Assembly (NCBI GenBank): GCA_964617665.1
Contig: CAZUAH010000159.1
Coordinates: 1 to 25,786, forward strand
Source: JADHUC01 sp964617665
GTDB taxonomy: Bacteria; Planctomycetota; Planctomycetia; Pirellulales; Pirellulaceae
Reading direction: 5' to 3'
DNA length: 25,786 nt
Part shown: in pieces, positions 15,607-24,414 of the stretch
Numbering within the stretch: the stretch's first letter is position 1
Layout of the letters: every line of letters begins with the position of its first letter
The notes under the pieces: generated by a model
The model's input: the letters and a program-made list of their open reading frames with translations, nothing else
Databases searched by the model: none
What the model was told of the DNA's origin: nothing
Made by a program: the position numbers and the translations under genes

Positions 15607-15864
15607 ATGGATACACGAGAGAAGATCCGAGACGAATTGTTTGGGAAGGCTGATGAACGGTTTCTCGGCACCACGCTCGATGACATCTGGTCCGAGGAAA
15701 TGACCGAAGAGGCCCTGGGATTCCTCCCTGGCGACGTTGACGAAAAGGATTTTCCGCAGCTCGTGGCGGGAGTGCTGGAGGTCTTTCTCGTGTACTTGGC
15801 CACGCGAGTCTACGACACGCACTGGATTCTTGGACGCTTGCAGGAATGGACGGCGGATCACTGA
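15607..15864 (+). CDS. Small acidic helical protein
   Basis: Two ATG codons stand side by side at 15604 and 15607 after GGGAGG (15597-15602). The second gives a more workable spacing and an 85-aa product. The protein has an acidic first half (TREKIRDELFGK, then TTLDDIWSEEMTEEALGF). A hydrophobic helix follows (LVAGVLEVFLVYLAT), then a short tail. It may be a soluble helical bundle; the hydrophobic helix is short for a membrane span. No family is recognised. It precedes the ARPP-1 gene by 90 bp. Confidence 0.6.
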   Translation: MDTREKIRDELFGKADERFLGTTLDDIWSEEMTEEALGFLPGDVDEKDFPQLVAGVLEVFLVYLATRVYDTHWILGRLQEWTADH

Positions 15865-15954
15865 CATACTCCACCAGCACGAGTGGTGCTGTCCACTGAA
15901 CCTTCTGGCAGTCCCAGTGTCCTTGAAGGGGACATTCTTCACAGGAGAGCCGTT

Positions 15955-16866
15955 ATGACATTCGCATTACCCAAAACCCGAGTTGGCAATCCCGTCAGTT
16001 GCGAGGCGCTCACCGTGTTCCCGCTGTTCAGCGAGAACGGGGGCAGCAACGTACCCTACGTGCTTTCCGACGAGGCAATCGCCGACGACAGCGTAAACGT
16101 CACCGAGGTCAGCGAAGGCGGCTCCGTCCCCGATCTGCTCGTGGAAAACCGAGGCGATTCCCGTGTCCTGTTCCTCGAAGGCGAGGAGCTTGTCGGTGCC
16201 AAGCAGAACCGCGTGTTGAACATCTCGGTCCTGATCGGCGCACAGACCAAGACTCGCGTGCCAGTGTCTTGTGTCGAGCAGGGACGATGGGGCTACAAGA
16301 GCCGCAAGTTCGGCAGTAGCCGTCGCAGTTCGCCATCCCACCTACGATACATCCTGAAGAAATCCTCGTACGCCTCGGTCAGGGCGAAACGCGGGCATCG
16401 TTCCGACCAAGGTCAGGTTTGGCAGGAGGTCCAGCGAAAGCAGCGAGCATTGGGCACACGTTCACCGACATCTGCCCTGTCCGACAGCTTCGAAGCACTC
16501 CAGGACAAGGCGCAGCGTTACCAGGAGGATTTGCGGCCTGTTGAGAACGCCGTGGGAATGGTGGTTGCACTTGGTGGCAAGATCGTCGGCATTGACCTGT
16601 TCGATAAACCCTCGACGTGCACGAGAGTGTGGGGCCGTCTCTTGACCGGGCTTGTCCTCGATGCTCTCGAAACGCGTTCCAGCGGGGAGCAGGCGAAGAT
16701 GGACGCCGCAGAAGCTGCTCTGGCAATCGCTGACCGCCTGCCGTGGGAACAGGTCGAGACTGTAGGCGAAGGATCGGACTTCCGGGCCGAAGCAGAGAAA
16801 CTCGTTGGTTCCGCCCTCACGTTTGAGGACAGCCTGATCCATGCTTCTGTATCTGTGGCGGTGTAG
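15955..16866 (+). CDS. ARPP-1 domain protein
   Basis: ATG 15955 follows AGGAG by ~8 bp, giving 303 aa. The sequence matches the ARPP-1 family ('ARG and Rhodanese-Phosphatase-superfamily-associated Protein'). Its hallmarks are FLEGEELVGAKQNRVLNIS (residues 73-91) and the following RVPVSCVEQGRW (101-112). An arginine/serine-rich stretch and helical segments come next, then GGKIVGIDLFD near the middle. The family is uncharacterised but recurs in nucleotide or ADP-ribose metabolism contexts and on mobile elements. It is the last gene of the plus-strand set before a hairpin terminator. It is predicted cytoplasmic and looks complete. Confidence 0.85.
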   Translation: MTFALPKTRVGNPVSCEALTVFPLFSENGGSNVPYVLSDEAIADDSVNVTEVSEGGSVPDLLVENRGDSRVLFLEGEELVGAKQNRVLNISVLIGAQTKTRVPVSCVEQGRWGYKSRKFGSSRRSSPSHLRYILKKSSYASVRAKRGHRSDQGQVWQEVQRKQRALGTRSPTSALSDSFEALQDKAQRYQEDLRPVENAVGMVVALGGKIVGIDLFDKPSTCTRVWGRLLTGLVLDALETRSSGEQAKMDAAEAALAIADRLPWEQVETVGEGSDFRAEAEKLVGSALTFEDSLIHASVSVAV

Positions 16867-16875
16867 CCGGAAACG

Positions 16876-16911
16876 GGGCCGAGGGTTGGCGGAATAACCA
16901 GTCCTCGGCCC
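16876..16911 (+). terminator. Hairpin terminator after the ARPP-1 gene
   Basis: GGGCCGAGG (16876-16884) pairs perfectly with CCTCGGCCC (16903-16911). GGTT/AACC inside the loop can extend the stem. The T-rich ATTTCATTTCTT follows. It begins 10 bp after the TAG of the ARPP-1 gene, where a rho-independent terminator would be expected; the T tract is broken, so it may be moderate in strength. Confidence 0.75.
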
Positions 16912-17696
16912 ATTTCATTTCTTGCGGGGCGACAAATAGATAGAACTTCCGTCAAAACCTGGGCGAGGTTGGTGGCGTCGCCGTTCTTGATCTTCGGGGC
17001 AACGCGAAATGCTCCCTCCTGCATTCTTCTTCATTCGAACACCCGACGCCTTCCGAGCCGCAGAGTGGTGCTCGAACGCGTCCGTGACCCATTCTCTGCA
17101 ACGGGAATATCATTTCGTCATCCTCAGGCCGCCGGTGATGACGAGTCGGCGCCAAAAGGATCAACCAGACCTCAGAATCTTAAGTATTGGTGGGGAATTA
17201 CGAGAAAAGAGACACCCATGCTTGGAGGACCCATTCTTGGTCGAGATGGTTTTCCGTGCTTTGCTCTCTGATTGGCTGGCGGCGGGTTCTTCAGTCGCTG
17301 GGAGAACACGTTAGCGTTATGACTCCATAAGGTGAAATACCGCGGGCGGCCACAGTGGAACGCGTCACGGACTCCCCGTTCTCAGTCGTATCCAGAACAT
17401 TCGCTGCGAGTTGGGAGAGAATAGCCGCTCGCCCGAGGGGTATCGTGCCCATCATTGGACGCCGCGGGTGGCGGGGAAGGGATGGGTGAGTACTTTTGTG
17501 TGGGGGAGATTGGGCATTGCTCGCACTGAGGGCCCACCGAAAGTCGCTGGGGCCAGTACACCACAGCTGTTTTGGATCACCGCATGGTTAACCACTGGTT
17601 TGCGTTCACTATCGCGTAATGGTCAGAGAGCTCTTTTCGTCGTATATCAATGATGCCAGAAAAGTCCATCGTTCAGACAGCAGCGATTCCGTCTCG
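16912..17696. other. Stretch without a convincing gene
   Basis: About 785 bp between the ARPP-1 terminator and the 3' side of the caspase-like gene. Several open frames of 60-100 codons exist on both strands, the longest on the plus strand at 17009-17314. None has a ribosome binding site or recognisable protein character. This stretch probably marks the junction between the accessory genes and the envelope-related genes to the right. Confidence 0.5.
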
Positions 17697-17712
17697 CGGA
17701 CAGTACTGTCCG
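17697..17712. other. Perfect 16-bp palindrome
   Basis: CGGACAGTACTGTCCG is a perfect inverted repeat with no spacer, 34 bp beyond the stop of the minus-strand caspase-like gene. With no loop it is a poor terminator. It could be the site of a dimeric DNA-binding protein, or chance. Confidence 0.6.
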
Positions 17713-17746
17713 CTCCGACGCTTCAAACATAACAAAGCACAAGCAG

Positions 17747-20700
17747 TTACGGCGCATGCATGGCCGCGCGTTGGTCCTCTAGGAAATCCCAAATCTGCCG
17801 GTGAACTGACCACGGTTGATTCACTCGTAGTTGATACTTCGCGGGCACGAATTCAATCTCTCCTTCCCCGATCGGTTTCCAGGTGTCAGGGGCCAGCGAT
17901 CGCTTGACGTGCTCAGCCAGATCGTGGCCATCGGTCGTGCCACGCACGTAGACGAGATCGAACACCGGATAGACCATGAGCAACCTATGCTCGATCTCCC
18001 TTTCTGCTGTGGTGACCAGGATCCCGGTCTCGGTCGGATAGAAGGCAAGCGGCAAGTCCTCGAAAACCCGCCTTAGCGTCCCATCCAGTGAAGCATTGCC
18101 AGCCGCTGTTGTGACCGGCAACTTCCGGTCGATACCGATTTCCTTCAAGGCATCCCAATCGACACGTACTTCCATCTTGTGAAGGAAGAAATCGCCAATG
18201 TTTGACAGCGGTGTTTCTAGGCAACCTGGAAAACTATCGCGAGTACGAAGGATCTCGATCGAACGACGGAGTCTGCGGGGCGTCGACGGCTTCGTGGCCA
18301 GTTCCATATCCGTTCCCGTCGATTGAAAAGACAGGAGTAGTCGTCGACTGGCATCCTCTTTGATTCGCGGGGCGACGCCCTCTGCCGAGTTGATCTCTTC
18401 CAGAGCACACGTCAACGTGCGGATTGCATCGGCGATCGTGAAGTATTCCCCGTAGGGGGACTCGCGTTCCTTCAATGCGTATGCCAGCAGTTCTTGTTCG
18501 GTCCGCTTGGTGAGCACTTCGATCTGTCGACACCGAAGCAAGCGACGTTGCTCACCGCTCAGCAGCGTAGCGGGAAATCTTCTCGGAGCCGTGGATGCCG
18601 GATTGCCCGACTGAAGACGTTTGGCGTGTACCGTTTGTGATTCATGGCGTTTGACATCTCCCAGATGGACAACGGCCACAACCATTCCGCGGAGCGACGC
18701 TTCCACGACCGCGTCCCGACCTGAATCGAGATCGGTAGAAGAAAGCGTCTGGATTCGCGATGGGTCGAACATTCGGTCGACACGCTGGATAGTTGGATCG
18801 AGCGTTTTTCGGAGCTGCTGGGATAGTTGCGGACTGACACCGCGCTTGGGTCGAAGCATACCGAGAATCTGAACAAGTATCTTGCGGGCAGATTCTGGAT
18901 CCTCTGGAAGAAGTTTCTCCGCTGCCGGTAGCAATTGTCGAACGGCCGCTTGGACAATCGGATCGATTTTGCCACGCAGCTCCGCGTGGACTTCCGGTGC
19001 GATTTCTGCCAGCCATTCCACAGGTTCATAAGCCGTTTCCACTACATGCGGGACATGCTCCGACCGCTTTTCTTCCAGTAGAAACGCGGCCCTGGCGAAT
19101 AGCATCAAGACTTTCTGACGAGCGCGAAGGACCTCCTCGCGAACGCGGCGTTCGTCATCTATCGAAGCCTGCTTCTCGATTTCCTGTATCCGTCGGGCCT
19201 CCGCCTCAACGCGAACACGCTCGGCTTCGCGCAGCCCTGATTCGAGCTTATCGACTAGCCGCAATCGAATGTTGGCCGAGATCTCGGACGCTTGTTGAAC
19301 GGTTTGGAGAACCTGTTTCAGACGTTGGATGGCCTTCTGTGGGTCGTCGCCCAAATCTCTTCTTGCCTCCATCAGGCACCGGTCTACCTCTGCTGTGACT
19401 ACCTGCTCCGAAGTACGACCGCCTGACAAAAGGTCAAGCAATCGGTCCCCAGGATCATCTGCGTCAGGGCGATTCTCCGATGCTCCTCTTTCATCAGACT
19501 CGTTTCGGACGAAGATAGGAGGATCATCCGCGATGGGAGGATTCTCCGTTGCGGCCTCGGCGTCGGAATCGGAAAACTGGCAAAAGAAGAGCTCACCGTC
19601 GAAGCGGGTGGCGTCCCGTGTTTTCCCCGTCTCTTTGGTACCATTCGCCGGGTTCTGAAATGCCGTCGTACCCAAGGGAGGCCGTGCCATCGAAGGATCC
19701 AGCAGATAAAGGACTTTGGTGATCGATCTACCGGAAAGCGCGTGGCGAAAATCATCGTCAGTGAACGTGATCGGGATCGCCAGATCGGCTAGACGAGAGT
19801 CGTGTCGCTCTGGAACCGAGATGTTCAATGTTGGATATAGCGCTGTGCCTGGGTGGCCCGGGACATTTGTGATCTTCAGCCGATAAATCCATCCCTGATG
19901 GAACACATATTGCCCAGGCGCCGTAACGTGTGCGTCCACGTAACGACCTTCGTCGCTCAGCCATCCGATCTGCAGACCAGCCGGCCCAGTGAACTCGACG
20001 GGCGCTTTGCGAATCACTCTGGGGCGAAACACAAAATCACCGTCGCCGGGGCCGAGATAGCCAAAGTCAGGTACCTGCGACGTTCGCGAATCGGCCGCCA
20101 CGAGCTTTTCAACCGCCGTGGCTAGTTGGCGGAAAGTGAACGCTTGGTCCGGCCGAGGTGAATCTGCACGGCGGCGCAGCACGTCCAACAGGGTCGCAGT
20201 GAAGATCGAGTGTTGATTTCGTCCCAAGCCGTCAGCCGCGGGAGTTTCCCGCGCTGCGGAGAGTCCGAGAAACGCCGGACACCTAAGGTACTGGTTCATC
20301 TTGTCCGTCGACAAAGCCGTGTGGGCGTTCCCGTCGCGTTTCTCTCCACGAGTCGAAGCGTGGCCACCTCGGGTTGCCACAGACACGTTTGGCTCGCTCG
20401 CCTCGGTTCGCAGCCGTTGAAACAGACTTCCCGAGTAGCAACTGTCCAGGACAACGACTTTGTGCAAACAAGGTAAGGCGGCCAGCTTATCACGTATCCA
20501 GGCAACGGAAAGGCACGTGCCAGGCAGATCATCGACACAGGAATCAGAGGCCGCCAAATAGCCGTCGTCATTCATTTCCGCAATCAAACCGTGTCCCGCA
20601 AAGAAGACAAAGATCGAATCGCGCTCGCTGAGCGCCTGGGCTGGCAGCCATTCCTGAAACGCGTCTTCAATTCGCACGCGCGTCGCATCGTCGTCGGTCA

Positions 20701-21055
20701 GATACTGTATTCGGTCGTCTCGATAGCCGAATTCCTCGCGCAGGATATCACGCACGGCGCGGGCATCATTGACGGCGAAACGCAAGGGGTGCAAAACGCT
20801 TTCCCCGCCGGGATAGCCGTCAATGCCGATGATGATCGCGTAATTCGCCCTATAAGCATCCACTCGCGCATCATCTGCCGTCGACCGAGTGAACCCACGC
20901 TCGGTTGACCAGTTCTGTCCATTGCCACTCGCTGATGCTTGCGCGTTGTTTGGCTGCGGTTTGCTTGGGCCGGCGGGGTCCTGTCGCGCACAGCCCAGAA
21001 GCAGGATCCCGGCGAGCAGCAGTGGTGCAACAGATATGACACGATTCACGGGCAT
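17747..21055 (-). CDS. Caspase-like lipoprotein with coiled coil and STN domain
   Basis: Starting at ATG 21055 (1102 aa), the N-terminus is a lipoprotein signal ending in LLGC (C22), so the protein should be anchored in a membrane and face the periplasm. ATG 21142 would bury this signal and is rejected. Residues ~70-330 are a peptidase C14 (metacaspase-like) domain with the catalytic pair in FFAGHG (H155) and LDSCYSG (C206). Around 370-455 lies a planctomycete module with YRLKITNVPGHPG and TFTDDDF. An acidic linker follows, then a charged coiled coil (~595-665). A C-terminal STN domain (~945-1035, with ETPLSNIGDF) closes the chain with a domain seen repeatedly in planctomycetes. The caspase part would cleave proteins after basic or acidic residues; the STN part likely mediates envelope interactions. 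It stands alone on this strand. Confidence 0.9.
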   Translation of the reverse strand: MPVNRVISVAPLLLAGILLLGCARQDPAGPSKPQPNNAQASASGNGQNWSTERGFTRSTADDARVDAYRANYAIIIGIDGYPGGESVLHPLRFAVNDARAVRDILREEFGYRDDRIQYLTDDDATRVRIEDAFQEWLPAQALSERDSIFVFFAGHGLIAEMNDDGYLAASDSCVDDLPGTCLSVAWIRDKLAALPCLHKVVVLDSCYSGSLFQRLRTEASEPNVSVATRGGHASTRGEKRDGNAHTALSTDKMNQYLRCPAFLGLSAARETPAADGLGRNQHSIFTATLLDVLRRRADSPRPDQAFTFRQLATAVEKLVAADSRTSQVPDFGYLGPGDGDFVFRPRVIRKAPVEFTGPAGLQIGWLSDEGRYVDAHVTAPGQYVFHQGWIYRLKITNVPGHPGTALYPTLNISVPERHDSRLADLAIPITFTDDDFRHALSGRSITKVLYLLDPSMARPPLGTTAFQNPANGTKETGKTRDATRFDGELFFCQFSDSDAEAATENPPIADDPPIFVRNESDERGASENRPDADDPGDRLLDLLSGGRTSEQVVTAEVDRCLMEARRDLGDDPQKAIQRLKQVLQTVQQASEISANIRLRLVDKLESGLREAERVRVEAEARRIQEIEKQASIDDERRVREEVLRARQKVLMLFARAAFLLEEKRSEHVPHVVETAYEPVEWLAEIAPEVHAELRGKIDPIVQAAVRQLLPAAEKLLPEDPESARKILVQILGMLRPKRGVSPQLSQQLRKTLDPTIQRVDRMFDPSRIQTLSSTDLDSGRDAVVEASLRGMVVAVVHLGDVKRHESQTVHAKRLQSGNPASTAPRRFPATLLSGEQRRLLRCRQIEVLTKRTEQELLAYALKERESPYGEYFTIADAIRTLTCALEEINSAEGVAPRIKEDASRRLLLSFQSTGTDMELATKPSTPRRLRRSIEILRTRDSFPGCLETPLSNIGDFFLHKMEVRVDWDALKEIGIDRKLPVTTAAGNASLDGTLRRVFEDLPLAFYPTETGILVTTAEREIEHRLLMVYPVFDLVYVRGTTDGHDLAEHVKRSLAPDTWKPIGEGEIEFVPAKYQLRVNQPWSVHRQIWDFLEDQRAAMHAP

Positions 21056-21375
21056 CTCCGGAGCTCGAAAAAAAGGGGGGATTCCGTATCCGCTATGGAT
21101 AGCCAGAAGCGGCACGTCGGTCGGCTCACTTCCAGCGGACATCGTGCGAAAACGTGGACGATTTCGCCCACCGGCTCGTCTTTGTACTTAGATTTGAACA
21201 TTTCCACGGTACCCCGTCCATAACGGTTTTGCGATCCTTCTGTGAACCGTCTTTTCGGTAATCTTTCGACAAATCCTGCGAGAAATGGCTGGTACTGCCC
21301 GTATCAGATATCAAAGGCCAGACGTTGATCGACTGGTTGGGTCACGGCAATCGAGGAATGTGAAGGAGCGGAGTC

Positions 21376-21556
21376 ATGCCCGACGGTACACGCAAACGGC
21401 GATTTTCCGCCGACGCAGCCAAACGGGCCTGGTATGCAAGCTACCGCGCCCGCCGGTTCGCCATCCGCTTCTGGGGCAGGATACCGCCTGGAGTATCAGC
21501 GGATGCTGATTGTGCGCCCAGAACGTAAATCAGGCTCATACGTGATCGAGGACTAG
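21376..21556 (+). pseudogene. Small basic protein gene, apparently frameshifted
   Basis: ATG 21376 follows AAGGAG closely and opens a 50-aa basic frame (MPDGTRKRRFSADAAKRAWY, then ASYRARRFAIRFWG) that stops at TAA 21526-21528. The sequence after FWG becomes poor, while another phase continues as YRLEYQRMLIVRPERKSG to TAG 21554-21556. Removing one G from the GGGG run near 21470 would join the two into a ~59-aa protein. Either the gene is frameshifted or the run is miscalled. The function is unknown; the basic, aromatic composition would suit nucleic-acid binding. Confidence 0.5.
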
Positions 21557-21615
21557 AATCGACCAAGGCGATGCGGACCAAGTGGTTGGTTCACACGAAG
21601 ACAAGGAGAGAGAAG

Positions 21616-21966
21616 ATGAGCACCATCGGAAGAATCATTGCGGCTTTAATGGCCGCCGCCTTCATGGCGGCTGTGGCGAACACGCCACTGGGAGAGCGCG
21701 GACTCAGGCAACCTCCACCCGAACTGCCGAAATTCGAGATGCCCAAGCCGATCACCATTGATCCGCTCTGGTATCCGAGCGGCGAGAAGCCAACTTGCCA
21801 GTATCCCGGATTCGGCCAAGGATCCTACCGGTTGAGCAAGAAGCAGTGTTCGGCCTGTCGTCGCACCGTGCCACTGAGTTCGCAACGGGGCGAAAGGTGC
21901 CCGCACTGTCAAGCGTACTGGAGCTTTGAACGGACAGTCCATAAGTCGAGCTCGGATAACAAGTAA
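21616..21966 (+). CDS. Exported zinc-ribbon protein
   Basis: ATG 21616 follows AAGGAGAG by 5 bp, giving 116 aa. Residues 5-22 are a hydrophobic N-terminal segment (IGRIIAALMAAAFMAAV) that could be a signal peptide or anchor. A proline-rich stretch follows (PPPELPKFEMPKP). The C-terminal third is a zinc ribbon with C78-x2-C81 and C95-x2-C98 (QCSACRRTV ... RCPHCQAYW). It is the first of three neighbouring plus-strand genes that combine zinc ribbons with membrane segments. The function is unknown. A zinc-bound domain outside the cytoplasm is unusual but common in planctomycete proteins of this type. Confidence 0.75.
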   Translation: MSTIGRIIAALMAAAFMAAVANTPLGERGLRQPPPELPKFEMPKPITIDPLWYPSGEKPTCQYPGFGQGSYRLSKKQCSACRRTVPLSSQRGERCPHCQAYWSFERTVHKSSSDNK

Positions 21967-22039
21967 GTGAAAGGCCATTGGGCCTCCGGGTCGTGATCCC
22001 TGATGTTGGTGGCGAAAGAGCGGCACCGGGAGGATCGTT

Positions 22040-22900
22040 ATGTACCGTACGGTTGTTACACTTGAGGACGCCCAGACGCTTCATTGGCCAAGAGCGTGCC
22101 CTGCTTGCGGAAGGGAGATTGCTGATCAGTCTTGTCACGTAATCGAAGTTAAGGTCAGAAGATCCCTGTTAGCACGGTTCGTGCGTGTAACACCCAAGGC
22201 AGTGCGGGTTGGTATCTGCCACAAGTGCGCCGCCTGGACTGCGCGATGGACGCGTGTGGCTGAGTTCGGCTCGGGAATGGTGAGCTTGGTATTTCTTGGC
22301 GTGATCTGGGTGGCTTGCGAAAGGGCTCCAGTGACTCCGGAAATCATGGCAGGTGCTAGTGCAGTATTCTGGCTCGGTGCTGTGCTGTCGTGGGTTGCGG
22401 GGGCGAGAAGTAGAAAAGCAACGGGCGTGCGTTGCCTGCTACAGTCCAAAACAAGGTGGCGGTTTTCGTTCGGCAGACGCTCCTATCGCGACCGTTTCTC
22501 GGAAATGAATAGCGAAGATGCCAACTCGGGCACCAAACGGTCGATGGCGGAACTAATCCTACCACCTGCGAGTAGTCCAGCAGCCACGGCGCCTGCTTCG
22601 CCTGACGAAGAAGGGACAGCTCGCCGGAAGTTACGGTTCGCTTGTCCAAAGTGCAGCACAAACCTCAGGGGGGCAACGGCCGATATGATTGGCGATATCG
22701 GCGTTTGTGCCAAATGCAGGCACGAGTTTACGATCTGCGAACAGTTGGATGAAGAACCAGTGAACTCGCCAGTCAATTCGGAATCGCAAAGAACGAAGCA
22801 AGGTGCCGCTGAGCAGTGCCTCACCAGCATGCCTCGCAACGGCCTACTTCAACCATCCCAAGTACACGGAGGACGTGTTCGTGCTCGTAAAGGCGATTGA
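22040..22900 (+). CDS. Membrane protein with N- and C-terminal zinc ribbons
   Basis: ATG 22040 lies 6 bp after GGGAGG, giving 286 aa. C20-x2-C23 and C60-x2-C63 form the first zinc ribbon. Two hydrophobic spans follow at about 75-93 and 104-121. After a long polar linker, C202-x2-C205 and C223-x2-C226 form a second ribbon that contains LRGATADMIGDIGVCAKC. That module recurs almost unchanged at the C-terminus of the gene ending at 24394. The last ~45 residues (after about 22760) lose protein-like character, while another phase reads better there, so the 3' end may be frameshifted. No family function is known to me. The gene is 73 bp after the preceding zinc-ribbon gene, so co-transcription is plausible. 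Confidence 0.72.
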   Translation: MYRTVVTLEDAQTLHWPRACPACGREIADQSCHVIEVKVRRSLLARFVRVTPKAVRVGICHKCAAWTARWTRVAEFGSGMVSLVFLGVIWVACERAPVTPEIMAGASAVFWLGAVLSWVAGARSRKATGVRCLLQSKTRWRFSFGRRSYRDRFSEMNSEDANSGTKRSMAELILPPASSPAATAPASPDEEGTARRKLRFACPKCSTNLRGATADMIGDIGVCAKCRHEFTICEQLDEEPVNSPVNSESQRTKQGAAEQCLTSMPRNGLLQPSQVHGGRVRARKGD

Positions 22901-23176
22901 CACAAACATCCACACGTGCAGCGACTGAGAGCATCGGAATGGGTAGAGGGGACTGGGCCGAGGCGCTCAATAAGTATAATGAGGGAACCTTGGGCTGTCG
23001 TCGGTGGGCATGGCCCGTTCCACTGGTGATCCGTAGGCTGTGACGGGTGGTTGCACCGCGGAGGTCAGCGAGTTCTGACCGATTACGTGTTCAGCGGCGA
23101 TTGGAGGTAGCGGAAACGACTGTGGCGGAAGGCATGACGCCTCGAAGAAGACTGTGTGCCATTCGGAGGACGAAAG
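22901..23176. other. Gap with possible decayed reading frames
   Basis: This 276-bp gap includes the end of a frame (from about 22827) reading ACLATAYFNHPKYTED and on to TGA 22926-22928. A 34-codon frame begins MGRGDWAEALNKYNEG at 22939 and stops at 23041-23043. Both read like protein fragments but lack good ribosome sites. They may be remnants of a gene between the two zinc-ribbon genes. Confidence 0.35.
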
Positions 23177-24394
23177 ATGAACCCTTCATTTCGCGAAACG
23201 CCCAAGAGAGCGTGCCCGGTGTGCGGGCACACGCTCTACGGCTCCATGGCATCGCGTTGCGCGAAGTGTGGCTGGCAGGAAGGGCTGCCAAAGGAAACGC
23301 CGGCTGCTGAGGGCTCGGCTTCCAAGTACATTGTCTGGCTCGTCCTCGCGTTCACCGTGCTGGGAGGCTTGGCCTGTATTGCGGCCGCGCATCCGATAGC
23401 CGGTGTTGTGTTGGGGTTACTGCTGGGTGGGGCCGTACTCGCGGTGTTTCTCGCCAAACGTGGTATCACAACCGATCCGATGAATCGAGAATCTGCGACC
23501 GCAGACATGGGGCCTGTTCGCACGAGTTCGACTCAACGCACCGAAACCCGGAAGAAGTACTACTGCTGCAGTAACTGTTCCACGACTTTCGATCCGGGAG
23601 AGTTGACGGACGGCGCGTGGTGGCGCGTCTGTCCTGTCTGCAAAGGTGAAATCGTAATCAACCGCGAAACGGCCGACACGAGTTCCGACGAGGCGACGCA
23701 GCAGTTCGTTTGCGATTTTTGCGGTCGTACTTTCACTGCCTCTGTACTGGATGCTCACTGTGCAAAGATTACGAAGGAGGCGGCGGAGGTCGTTGCCCGC
23801 GAGACGATGATGTCCGGTGTGGCGCATGTGAGCACAGCCCGCACGTTCGACGAGCATGGGAAGGCTTGGTGCCCGCACTGTTTCAAAGATGCAGAGTCCT
23901 TGCGCACGGGTGGCCGTACTGTTCATGCCGGGAAGCGATCAGCTTTCTTGCCACCACCAAGTATCGGTGTTGCTTATACATGCGAGTGCGGCTCGCAAAG
24001 GACGTTCAACTGCAAGTCCGTCAACGTGCTGACTGGGCTCGAAGTAATGTGCGCGAAGTGCAAAGCAGTCCTGTTCGTGCCGCCGACGATCTTCGATCAT
24101 TCAACGTATTGGGCCGCGGGCCACGGAGCATCGCTACGATCGGGCTGGCGGGACCAGATGGAATTCGTTCGCCACGGTCAGTCCTATGGGAACCGTTCTG
24201 AATCCGCGACAGGACATGGGAAGAAATCATGGTGGAAGCTACTTGGTCAGGGTGTTTCGTCTTCTGAGAGGCTGAAAGTGCGTTGTCCCTCATGCGGCGC
24301 ACGCCTGCGAGGCGCCACCGCTGCCATGATCGGCGACCTTGGTGTGTGCGCGAAGTGTAAACACGACTTCGTCATCGAAGGCCGGCCCGTGTAA
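23177..24394 (+). CDS. Membrane protein with multiple zinc knuckles
   Basis: ATG 23177 follows GGAGG closely (upstream GTG 23156 is rejected for lack of such a site), giving 405 aa. The N-terminal ribbon is C13-x2-C16 with C28-x2-C31. Two hydrophobic spans at ~51-70 and 74-93 anchor it. Further CxxC pairs follow at 131/134 with 152/155, 179/182, 232/235, 269-271/279 and 292/295. The last ribbon is C370-x2-C373 with C391-x2-C394, the module LRGATAAMIGDLGVCAKC that also ends the gene at 22040. The protein may scaffold or sense metal, but no enzyme motif is visible. It is 20 bp from the next gene and so probably co-transcribed with it. Confidence 0.78.
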   Translation: MNPSFRETPKRACPVCGHTLYGSMASRCAKCGWQEGLPKETPAAEGSASKYIVWLVLAFTVLGGLACIAAAHPIAGVVLGLLLGGAVLAVFLAKRGITTDPMNRESATADMGPVRTSSTQRTETRKKYYCCSNCSTTFDPGELTDGAWWRVCPVCKGEIVINRETADTSSDEATQQFVCDFCGRTFTASVLDAHCAKITKEAAEVVARETMMSGVAHVSTARTFDEHGKAWCPHCFKDAESLRTGGRTVHAGKRSAFLPPPSIGVAYTCECGSQRTFNCKSVNVLTGLEVMCAKCKAVLFVPPTIFDHSTYWAAGHGASLRSGWRDQMEFVRHGQSYGNRSESATGHGKKSWWKLLGQGVSSSERLKVRCPSCGARLRGATAAMIGDLGVCAKCKHDFVIEGRPV

Positions 24395-24414
24395 AACGAG
24401 TCAGGAGGTGTTGG

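Noticed and set aside
16518..17024. 168-codon minus-strand frame opposite the ARPP-1 gene end
   Set aside because: The first 40 residues read like protein, but most of the frame is antisense to the ARPP-1 gene and crosses its terminator.
17009..17314. 101-codon plus-strand frame in the gene-poor stretch
   Set aside because: No Shine-Dalgarno sequence, no recognised domain, and overlapping frames of similar quality on both strands.
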